Shown here: positions 8,205-15,415 of the stretch, in pieces
How the letters are laid out: every line of letters begins with the position of its first letter
Numbering within the stretch: the stretch's first letter is position 1
NCBI GenBank assembly: GCA_029061225.1
Contig: JAIDSM010000148.1
Coordinates: 1-56,695 of the forward strand
Length of the DNA: 56,695 nucleotides
Direction of reading: 5' to 3'
Source: Muribaculaceae bacterium
GTDB taxonomy: Bacteria > Bacteroidota > Bacteroidia > Bacteroidales > Muribaculaceae
Position numbers and translations under genes: made by a program
The notes under the pieces: model-generated
What the model was told of the DNA's origin: nothing
Seen by the model: the letters and a program-made list of their open reading frames with translations, nothing else
Database searches by the model: none

Positions 8205-8926
8205 TTGTACCAAAATATGAATTTACAATTACTGTGATTCGATTCATTGTCCGCCCTGTTGGTCCGATAGTCGATTCTTTGTCCTCCATTCATGGGTGAG
8301 AGGATGGCGAGAATTCCTCCAAACTCATCAATGAGTATTGAATAGGCGTCTGCCGGAGGCTCTGAAGCAGAGTCTACGGCTCCGGTGGCCTTTATCTTAC
8401 CCTCCTGCTTGTATCGGGTGATAAATCCCTTTATTTCTATCCAGTTGTCCTGTCCGCACAGTATCTCTATTATCTCGTCGGCGGCAGGAGTGACAGCTGA
8501 TGGTGAAGGTGCCGGAGTCGTCGGGGCTGCAGGAGGATCTTTCTTTGGAGGTGTCGGCGTAGGTGTGTCTGCGTGCATCTTTGGGTGGATCTTCATCATC
8601 TGAACCTTGGGCATGTAAAGAAGGACCACGTGGCGAGTCCCTTTTGTATACCTCAGTTCCTTAGCTGCCGGCTTAAGTTCGGAAGCTTCGAGCGGTTGCA
8701 GATCTTCCTCGGCCCTTAACTCATTTGCAGTGACTAATAGTTCCGCCAATGCGTTGTCGTACGCCAGGTCTTTATTGTCGCTGAAGTCCTCACCGTAAAT
8801 CATGGTCTCGTCGAGCTTCACTCTGTCCATCTGCGCCTCGATTTCCTCAGGACTGTCGGCCGACATCCTCCCTGGTAGTGAAGCAAGAATGAGGGTCAAT
8901 AAAATGAGTATATTATTTCTTATCAT
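8201..8926 (-). CDS. secreted protein with proline-rich linker, LPP20-like N-terminus
   Basis: The start at 8926 (MIRNNILILLTLILAS) gives a signal peptide immediately; the frame extends to 8983 but that prefix is charged. The N-terminal part (LAYDNALAELLVTANELRAEE) is reminiscent of LPP20-type envelope proteins, a weak resemblance. A linker of Pro, Thr and Ala (residues about 118-145) separates it from a C-terminal globular part of about 90 residues that I do not recognise. The start overlaps the upstream stop by 14 nt and the stop overlaps the next gene as ATGA, so it is translated within the coupled operon. Confidence 0.65.
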   Translation of the reverse strand: MIRNNILILLTLILASLPGRMSADSPEEIEAQMDRVKLDETMIYGEDFSDNKDLAYDNALAELLVTANELRAEEDLQPLEASELKPAAKELRYTKGTRHVVLLYMPKVQMMKIHPKMHADTPTPTPPKKDPPAAPTTPAPSPSAVTPAADEIIEILCGQDNWIEIKGFITRYKQEGKIKATGAVDSASEPPADAYSILIDEFGGILAILSPMNGGQRIDYRTNRADNESNHSNCKFIFWYK

Positions 8927-10004
8927 ACTTAATCTTTTGGTCTTCAGTTTTCTTGACATATGGAGCGAAAAGATCTCTGACATTGTTGGTCGGTATGAAA
9001 AGGCTCGCTCTCGCTTTCAAGCTTCCGGTTCCCTCTATTACTTCCGCAGGTTCGCATTCAAGCTTCACTACATGGTCGTAGCCCTGCATGCGGTTGTAGA
9101 AGAATAGCGACCCGGTCAGTTTTTCATCTTCAAACTTCTCTATTCCCCAGAATGTCATGCATCCGTCATCTTCAGCCGCAGCTATCAGATGGCTGAGCGG
9201 AACAGTCAGCGTCTCTTTCTCTCCGTATTCATGCTTCAGCACGGTGACTTCCACCATCGGATCAGCATACTCTTCCGAGGGATAAAGAAAAAGGTTGGCC
9301 ATTGACTCAAGCGGACGTTCGTGTGTCCATACCGGACACATCTTCTCGTTGTCTTTTAAATATATATGCCGGTTGATATTCCTGTTCATATATGACCCTC
9401 CCGGCAAGATATACATTTCATCGCCGTATGGCTCGAGGTCTTCCGGATCTATCTCACCGAAAGGCATACGTTCCAGTCCTCCGGCCTTTACATCCGCTAT
9501 GAAATCCTGCTCTATTTCTGAGCGAGAGCCGGTCTTGGCCGTGTCGTAGTTTGTAGGCAGATTCACTGCGACGCGACGGCCATCCAGTGTCCACTCAACG
9601 CTCATCTTGTTTGCGTTGGTGTGGTTGATGTCGCATACCGAGTCCGGATTAAGCATTCGGAAGTCAGCTATTTTACCTTTTGATATCTTCAACAAAGCGG
9701 AGTTGCCTATCTCAGTATTCCGGCTTTTGGCAAAGAGGGAGGTCTCTATGAAGTCCATCAGTCCTTTATCAGACATCCTCTTCAGCTCGGGAGTGAAGAG
9801 ATCCAAGCCAAGATGCCTTAATTTACCGCTGTCTTTTGTGACTCGCACGGCATAGCCATCCACATCAATCACCGTGTCGCAATTCTCGCATTCGATTCTC
9901 TGTGATATACCGCATTGTTCGGCGATGGAGTCGAGGAGTACGGCGGCATTAGCATATGCGCCTATGCCGATTGAAAGGAAAATGACTAAGAAATAACGCT
10001 TCAT
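8913..10004 (-). CDS. secreted protein of unknown function
   Basis: The ATG at 10004 (MKRYFLVIFLSIGIGAYANA) gives a signal peptide and overlaps the MORN gene's stop as ATGA at 10001-10004. The frame is open to 10070, but that would add 22 mostly basic residues. The mature protein of about 345 residues has an early IECENCDTV pair of cysteines and a mix of strands and helices. I recognise no family. Its position between the secreted MORN protein and the LPP20-like protein, with overlaps on both sides, shows that it is made in step with the kinase and FHA proteins. Confidence 0.7.
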   Translation of the reverse strand: MKRYFLVIFLSIGIGAYANAAVLLDSIAEQCGISQRIECENCDTVIDVDGYAVRVTKDSGKLRHLGLDLFTPELKRMSDKGLMDFIETSLFAKSRNTEIGNSALLKISKGKIADFRMLNPDSVCDINHTNANKMSVEWTLDGRRVAVNLPTNYDTAKTGSRSEIEQDFIADVKAGGLERMPFGEIDPEDLEPYGDEMYILPGGSYMNRNINRHIYLKDNEKMCPVWTHERPLESMANLFLYPSEEYADPMVEVTVLKHEYGEKETLTVPLSHLIAAAEDDGCMTFWGIEKFEDEKLTGSLFFYNRMQGYDHVVKLECEPAEVIEGTGSLKARASLFIPTNNVRDLFAPYVKKTEDQKIKYDKK

Positions 10005-10450
10005 GGGATTATAGTCTTCAGCAGATTGCCTCCGCTGTCGTATAGTTTTCCGCTTATCAGGCTTCCGCAATCGTAGTTAGCCTCGAAGTAATCGCCCGGA
10101 TTTGCCTGAAGGGTGGACCGACGGTCTACCGCATGGGTAGCAGTGAAGGTGATTTTCCCTTTTCCATGAGGTTGGCCGTTCATGATTCCACCCTCCCATG
10201 TGCCGTATCCGAGTGCAAGAGTGCCTGTCGTCTCTTTGGGTTTAGGCTGAGTCGTAGACGTTCCCCCTTGTCTGCCGTTGACGGTTCTTCTTTGCTTACC
10301 TCCGTTTTGGTTACCTCCGTTCTGCTTACCTCCGTTCTGCTCCGTTTTCTCCTCGCGTTTCACCGGCTTCTGAGCTTCGGCGTCCATTGGAGCGAGAAGC
10401 AGCATCATTCCTGATATTAGCATTATATATTTTTTCATGGTGACTCTCAT
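10001..10450 (-). CDS. secreted MORN-repeat protein
   Basis: The ATG at 10450 overlaps the kinase stop as ATGA. An in-frame ATG at 10438 (MKKYIML) is an alternative. The signal peptide ends near AEAQ. A low-complexity segment (NGGKQNGGNQNGGKQ, from a 15-nt tandem repeat near 10297-10342) precedes one or two MORN-like units (LALGYGTWEGGIMNGQPHGKGKITF). The upstream kinase ends in related MORN repeats, so the two may form a pair across the inner membrane (inference). MORN motifs mediate protein or lipid contacts; the ligand here is unknown. Confidence 0.8.
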   Translation of the reverse strand: MRVTMKKYIMLISGMMLLLAPMDAEAQKPVKREEKTEQNGGKQNGGNQNGGKQRRTVNGRQGGTSTTQPKPKETTGTLALGYGTWEGGIMNGQPHGKGKITFTATHAVDRRSTLQANPGDYFEANYDCGSLISGKLYDSGGNLLKTIIP

Positions 10451-11958
10451 AACTTTTCAAGTATCTTTCCGTTTTTGTCTTTCCAGGCTCCATGGTAAGG
10501 TTCCATATTCTTGAATGATCCTTCGAAATACTCTCCGTTCTCTTTTACGGTATACTTGCCGTCGCTGAATTGGTTTGCTTTGAAGTTACCCTCAAACACA
10601 TCGCCGTTTGCCAAGGTGTAGGTCGCCTTTCCTTCCATTGTTCCATCTACGAACTCTCCTTCATAGACGCATCCCTTGAATTCTCCATCGATTATTTCCG
10701 CTTTCCCTTTCCCGTCAGGATTATATTTCCCTTGAATATGGGGATCTTTTATCACACCTCCTTCATAGTTTGCGCCGCCTAAAGGTGTGTCAACGAAGAA
10801 GTTTTTTGCTGTGACATTTTCAGGGTCAGAGTCATCGAAATGTTGTCTTCCCTGAATCTTGTTATACCACAAAACGCCTCCCACCACAAAGCCAACCAAG
10901 ACCAGAAGCGATCCAATCCATATCCATAAGGGAAGTTTGGATTTAGGTTTCCTCTTCTTTGCAGAGGTAGGTGCTGTTTTTTTGTGTACTATCTCTATAG
11001 AAGGCTTAGGATTTGGTGCAGGTTTTGGTTTTGGCTTAGGTTTCTCATCCGGAAGCACAAAGATAGTCCTATCGGAATCAACCTTCGCCTTATCGAGATC
11101 ATCGATAAACTCGCTGACGGATCCCTGCCTGTCTCTCCTTCTTGGAGACATAGCCTTTGAAATGGTCCCGATAAGCCTTACGGGAATGGATGCCGGAAAT
11201 GCAAGATCATCCTCAATCAGTTTTGGCGCTTGAGGAGGTACAATCCCGGAAAGGGCATAATACAAGGTTGCAGCCAAGGAGTAGATATCGGTCTGAGGAG
11301 AAAACTCCTTCACTCCTCCATCATTGTACTGCTCGGCAGGTGCATAGCCGTGGCTTATGCCCGTGGGGGTTGTGGAGGTCTGGTGTCCTGCGGAGTCATA
11401 CTGCTTCGAGAGTCCGAAATCGATGAGGATAGGGGAGTCGTCGCTTTTTCGGATGAGGATGTTGGCAGGCTTCACGTCGAGATGGTTGATGCTGCGACTA
11501 TGCACGTACTCAAGGGCATTTCCTACTTTGCGTACATATTCAAGAGCTTTACCCTCTTTCAAAGGTCCGTTGGTTTTTATCGCCTCCGACAGGTTCTGTC
11601 CTTCCACGTAATCCATCACATAGTATGCGGTATTGTTTTCCTCAAACGCCGCATGTATCTTTATGATTCCCGGATGGTCGAACTTTGCGATATTGCGCGC
11701 TTCCTTGAGGAACTTGGCTTTCAACTTTCCGACAAAATCTGAGGAATTCTGAGTGCCCAATGTGACATGGCTTGTCGTTTCTTCACGGTCGCAGTAGTCC
11801 TTAGGAAAGAACTCCTTGATCGCCACATACCTCTCAAGGTTTAGGTCGAACGCGAGATATGTGATTCCGAAACCGCCCTGGCCCAATATCTTCTCTATTC
11901 TGTAAGTCTCATGCCGAAGTGTAGTCCCTGGCTTCAATCCTTGTGCTGTTTCCATCAT
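10447..11958 (-). CDS. Ser/Thr kinase - membrane helix - MORN repeat receptor
   Basis: The 503-residue protein has a kinase domain at about 19-290 with GQGGFG (26-31), Lys48 (VAIKEFF), HLDVKPAN (159-166) and DFGLSKQY (180-187). The activation segment carries Ser/Thr-rich TSTTPTGISHGYAPAEQ. A Lys/Pro-repeat stretch (305-320) precedes one membrane helix at 343-365. Residues 396-490 are about four MORN units (NYEGGV, VYEGEFVDGTMEGKATY, VFEGNF, YFEGSF) predicted to be periplasmic. The start overlaps the FHA gene's stop (ATGA, 11955-11958). Among the four kinases it differs most: AIKEFFP replaces AIKEFFM and the segment lacks the GTPGY sequence. Confidence 0.92.
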   Translation of the reverse strand: MMETAQGLKPGTTLRHETYRIEKILGQGGFGITYLAFDLNLERYVAIKEFFPKDYCDREETTSHVTLGTQNSSDFVGKLKAKFLKEARNIAKFDHPGIIKIHAAFEENNTAYYVMDYVEGQNLSEAIKTNGPLKEGKALEYVRKVGNALEYVHSRSINHLDVKPANILIRKSDDSPILIDFGLSKQYDSAGHQTSTTPTGISHGYAPAEQYNDGGVKEFSPQTDIYSLAATLYYALSGIVPPQAPKLIEDDLAFPASIPVRLIGTISKAMSPRRRDRQGSVSEFIDDLDKAKVDSDRTIFVLPDEKPKPKPKPAPNPKPSIEIVHKKTAPTSAKKRKPKSKLPLWIWIGSLLVLVGFVVGGVLWYNKIQGRQHFDDSDPENVTAKNFFVDTPLGGANYEGGVIKDPHIQGKYNPDGKGKAEIIDGEFKGCVYEGEFVDGTMEGKATYTLANGDVFEGNFKANQFSDGKYTVKENGEYFEGSFKNMEPYHGAWKDKNGKILEKL

Positions 11959-12707
11959 TTTTCAACGTATTCACATTTGCAGTAAGGGCAATGCATGGAA
12001 TATTGTTTCTTTATGAACTTATAACTGTTGCCCCCAAGAAATTTGTTGCAGTCAGGATTCGGACAGACATACTTCTCCTGAAACTCTTCTGTCAGTTTCT
12101 CCATGATGTCTGCGGTGTTGTCATTTTTAAGCCCTACGAAACTATATACGTTCCCGAGGATACCTATTCCGGTCAATGCATAACCCACAACGCCAAACAT
12201 AGCGATCGTAGGCATTGCGCACATTGTGAATATGCCGCATCCCGATCTCACAAGATTGACTTTCTTCTGCTTGGCTTGAATTTCTTTTTTCTTGGTCTGA
12301 AAGTCATTCCAGACAGCTTCAAGGTGTGAAATGTCGAATGGTAGCTGTGGTGGAGGGGGAAGTAGTTTTTTCGCAGCGTCGAGTATTGCCTGTATGTCGA
12401 GCGGGAAGCGGTCGATGCCTAACTCCACTTTAGTCGATGGAGTGATACGCCTCGACATGATCTCCAATCCGTTGACATAGGTGTGGTTTTCCGATTTCAT
12501 GTTGGTCAGCGTGAGGTTGCCGTCTTTGTCTATCGACAGCCTTGCGTGGGCTATGCCTTTATCTGCCTGACATCGGCTTACACAGCCGGGTACGCTGTTA
12601 GGGTTACCGATGGCTCCGACTTTTTTTATTTCAGGTATATAGAGGAGAAGTCGACCATTTTTCGGTTCCTTACCGATCAATATGCTTTTTCCCTTAAGTT
12701 GTTCCAT
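11955..12707 (-). CDS. FHA-like membrane protein with C-terminal zinc ribbon
   Basis: Residues 25-100 fit an FHA domain (IGNPNSV, KGIAHARLSID, then TYVNGLEI). The residues that normally bind phosphothreonine are not conserved: IGN replaces the IGR arginine and GIAHA replaces SRxHA. Two membrane segments lie at about 156-190 around a helical charged linker. The C-terminus has CPNPDC and CPYCKC, a likely zinc ribbon. FHA proteins usually recruit kinase substrates, so this is likely the scaffold partner of the downstream MORN kinase. The stop overlaps that kinase's ATG, and it begins 37 nt after the LytTR gene. Confidence 0.8.
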   Translation of the reverse strand: MEQLKGKSILIGKEPKNGRLLLYIPEIKKVGAIGNPNSVPGCVSRCQADKGIAHARLSIDKDGNLTLTNMKSENHTYVNGLEIMSRRITPSTKVELGIDRFPLDIQAILDAAKKLLPPPPQLPFDISHLEAVWNDFQTKKKEIQAKQKKVNLVRSGCGIFTMCAMPTIAMFGVVGYALTGIGILGNVYSFVGLKNDNTADIMEKLTEEFQEKYVCPNPDCNKFLGGNSYKFIKKQYSMHCPYCKCEYVEK

Positions 12708-12744
12708 TTGGTAAGTTCGTTGGTTTGTCGTTTGTGATTTCTGT

Positions 12745-13122
12745 TCAGTTCGCGGCAGCTATACCGGCTACAAATATATCGCGAAGCTTCTTCAAAGCGT
12801 CTTTCGATACGCTTATCTGATACTCGAAGTTCTCTCCGTCGCTTAGAACAAGGCGCTGTCTCAATATCGCGATCTGATATACATAAGTGAGATTGACGAT
12901 ATGGCGCTTTCCGATTCTCGCGAACATACCGGCTCTGTCTTTAAGGTTCTGGTTGAGTATATCCTGCATCTGCGCCAGATTGATGCAGATGGTAGTCTTC
13001 ATCTTGTTGTTGAGGATGATGTTGGTATAGTTGCCATCGCTCTCGAAGTAGACTATCTTAGTGATGTCTACCCTGAAGAACTCGTCGCGTGAGTTCAGAT
13101 AGAGATATTTTGTCTTGTTCAT
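12745..13122 (-). CDS. stand-alone LytTR DNA-binding regulator
   Basis: The 125-residue protein is essentially one LytTR domain: DITKIVYFESDGNYTNI, a central NLAQMQDILNQ helix, FARIGKRHIVNL and a conserved tail. It lacks the receiver domain found in LytR/AlgR response regulators, so control by phosphorylation of a receiver is not possible. Regulation by the neighbouring Ser/Thr kinases or by interaction is an inference. It is the first gene of the coupled operon that continues into FHA, kinase and MORN genes, and its promoter region (13202-13310) is duplicated at 1536-1644, which suggests its own regulon. Confidence 0.9.
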   Translation of the reverse strand: MNKTKYLYLNSRDEFFRVDITKIVYFESDGNYTNIILNNKMKTTICINLAQMQDILNQNLKDRAGMFARIGKRHIVNLTYVYQIAILRQRLVLSDGENFEYQISVSKDALKKLRDIFVAGIAAAN

Positions 13123-13569
13123 AGCCTTGTCTTTGTTTGGTTCTCGTTAACTGTTACTCAATATAATGGAGTTAAGGTGACTTCATTATCAATAATCCCA
13201 ACAAAGTTAAGCAAAATATTTGGATTTTGAAAATTTTATAAAAGATTTTATAAAAAATCCTAATTTGTTCGTAGATAAATGTCCCGGATTCCTCAGAATG
13301 GAGGACGGGATGATTGAGGCGATAGGATTCTAACTCTCTGAATATGCCAAGCTTTATAGGTCGCGATGAGACACTTGATTCTCGACGTTGGAATTCCTTG
13401 CGAGTCCAGTCGACCTTCTTAACTTAAGTTTATGATTTGGTAAAATATTATCTTATATGTGTTTGAATCGCCTGCGAGAAGCAGAGGACTCACAGAGATG
13501 AAGTCTTGAGTCTTAAGAATGCAGCTCTCGGAAGCAGAGATTGAGATTCTAAATCCGAAACTTGAAATC
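13123..13569. other. intergenic control region of the LytTR operon
   Basis: These 447 bases contain no credible gene. They hold a promoter box (13202-13209), an A/T-rich spacer and an imperfect hairpin (about 13281-13310) homologous to those upstream of the Sel1 gene. From about 13500 there is a stretch with 7-nt periodicity (for example attctaa, atccgaa, acttgaa, atcctaa just before 13570) next to the stop of the upstream kinase. Confidence 0.6.
13202..13209 (-). promoter_or_regulatory. TAnnTTTG promoter box of the LytTR operon
   Basis: The minus strand reads TAACTTTG; predicted start near 13195, leaving a leader of about 70 nt. The adjoining 19 nt on the upstream side are identical to those at 1542-1560, in front of the Sel1 gene. 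Confidence 0.65.
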
Positions 13570-15414
13570 CTAATTATCTGAGTTCGACATTGGAAGATCC
13601 AATAAATTATAAGAGATAGTTTTATTGGTGTTTTGGTCCTTTATGGTGAAGTGAATCCAACAAAGGTCACAAGCCACTTCAACAGTACATTCTATATATT
13701 TAGGAGCAAAACCAAAATCTTTGATTATGTCTATTGATTGTACTCTACTTCCTATCCTTATTCCAACCCTGTCGGTGCCTATGAAATCAAACATATTAGA
13801 TTTGTGTGCAGGAATAGTAGTTCCTGATTTTAACATTTGAGGAATAGTTGTTCCCCATTCAGGTCCGAAACAAATATTGAATGGAAGGATGTCTAATATT
13901 AAAGAATCTTTATTTTTCCCGTCTAAAACGAGATACGTCTTTATGAATCCCCCCATCAACGCAATCTTTAGGTTGTCTGAAGATTTAATTACATATCTTT
14001 TACCTTTCTCATAGTAAGAGTATTCATCCAATTTCTTATCGATATTTTCAATCATCTCGCATATGCCATCTTCACTACAGAATCCTATTTCTGTATTGTC
14101 GTACTGCAACGAATTTAAACGTCCAACACTCGACTTATCGTACTCTTCAATTTGACTTGAAAGAAGATTGGACACGAAACTGTTTTCTCTGACTACTTTT
14201 CTTATTTTATTAAGTCTATAGTTCGCTTTAGCAGAGATTATTCGAAAGAAATCATTCTCTTTTAGAAATGAAGTCAACACATCTTTGACTTCCTCCATAT
14301 TTCCATATATTTCTACAAACTCGTTGAAAGTGAGTTTTTCATGTTTTGTAAAATTTTTTTCGAATACGTTTCTGGTCTCAGAAAGGCTTCGGATTTTATT
14401 AATGGATTTGAGAAATCCTCCATGAACGTCTTTGTATACAGTCCCTCGATAATAATAGATCAAGGAGTCATTTCTAAATATAATCAAGACACTGATGGTA
14501 TTGGTTGGGAAATCAGTGTCTGTTAGAGGGGTAGATGTTCCATTCAGACTATCCATAAACTCCTTTACAGATTGATAACGCTTATTTTTGAATGGATCCA
14601 TAGCCTTGGAGATGACCGCGTTTATGTCGGTATTTGAGAATGCCTTTAGATTTAATATTTCCACTCCTTCGTTGAGTACTTCCGATGCATTCGGTGGCCG
14701 GTTGCCTGAAAGCATCTTATAGAGGGTGCCTCCCAATGCATATATATCCATTGTGACCGGTATTCCTTGTCCTCTTTGATAATTGACTTGTTCGATAGGT
14801 GCATAACCGGGAGTGCCATGTCCTATGGTGGTACTCGATTCCGGCTCCCCGTACTCGTCGAATTCCTTTGTAAGCCCGAAATCAATCAGTATAGCCTCCC
14901 CATTTCTATTGAGCATTATGTTGGCAGGTTTCAGGTCGAGATGCACCATCCTGTGTTGATGCATGTATTCGAGGGCATCGCTTATCTGGCGGATAAGCAG
15001 CGTCGCTTCCGTCACCGACAGTTTATTCTTGTCTGCTATCAGTTTATCAAGGCTTCCTCCATCTAAATACTCCATCACATAGTATGCCGTATTGTTCTGT
15101 TCGAAGAGATCCAATACATGGATTATATTGGGATGCTTCAGTTTACTCAGAGTATGCGCTTCCTTTATGAAGCGGCGTTTGTAGTTGCTGAAGATACCCT
15201 CTTTGCTTCCACAAGTGACAGTCCCTTCAACCCTTCCGTTGACATCGCGCATGAAGAACTCCTTAATGGCAACCTTTGTATTTGTCGGCATATAACCAAA
15301 TTCTCCGACCAGGTTGACTGTCGCCAGATATGTGATGCCGAAACTTCCTTGCCCCAACACCTTCTCGATCCTGTATTTACCCCTTTGCAAGTATGTTCCT
15401 TCCGATAGTTTCAT
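13570..15414 (-). CDS. Ser/Thr kinase fused to a degenerate Hsp70 substrate-binding domain
   Basis: The 614-residue protein has a kinase domain at about 14-290: GQGSFG (21-26), Lys51, HLDLKPAN (158-165), DFGLTKEF (178-185) and an activation segment PESSTTIGHGTPGYAPIEQ. There is no membrane helix. From about residue 484 the tail follows the end of the DnaK ATPase domain and its beta substrate-binding domain: LILDILPFNICFG against LLLDVTPLSLGIE, SGTTIPAHKSNMF against NTTIPTKHSQVF, APKYIECTVEV and FTIKDQNTNKTI against PQIEVTFDI and VSAKDKNSGKEQ. Residues 300-480 are unrecognised. The kinase could dock unfolded or hydrophobic segments (inference). Its start lies 1 nt from the stop of the next kinase gene. 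Confidence 0.85.
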   Translation of the reverse strand: MKLSEGTYLQRGKYRIEKVLGQGSFGITYLATVNLVGEFGYMPTNTKVAIKEFFMRDVNGRVEGTVTCGSKEGIFSNYKRRFIKEAHTLSKLKHPNIIHVLDLFEQNNTAYYVMEYLDGGSLDKLIADKNKLSVTEATLLIRQISDALEYMHQHRMVHLDLKPANIMLNRNGEAILIDFGLTKEFDEYGEPESSTTIGHGTPGYAPIEQVNYQRGQGIPVTMDIYALGGTLYKMLSGNRPPNASEVLNEGVEILNLKAFSNTDINAVISKAMDPFKNKRYQSVKEFMDSLNGTSTPLTDTDFPTNTISVLIIFRNDSLIYYYRGTVYKDVHGGFLKSINKIRSLSETRNVFEKNFTKHEKLTFNEFVEIYGNMEEVKDVLTSFLKENDFFRIISAKANYRLNKIRKVVRENSFVSNLLSSQIEEYDKSSVGRLNSLQYDNTEIGFCSEDGICEMIENIDKKLDEYSYYEKGKRYVIKSSDNLKIALMGGFIKTYLVLDGKNKDSLILDILPFNICFGPEWGTTIPQMLKSGTTIPAHKSNMFDFIGTDRVGIRIGSRVQSIDIIKDFGFAPKYIECTVEVACDLCWIHFTIKDQNTNKTISYNLLDLPMSNSDN

Positions 15415-15415
15415 A

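Noticed and set aside
5555..13122. Type VI secretion regulatory module (kinase plus FHA)
   Set aside because: No Tss structural genes (sheath, baseplate, ClpV, VgrG) occur in the window.
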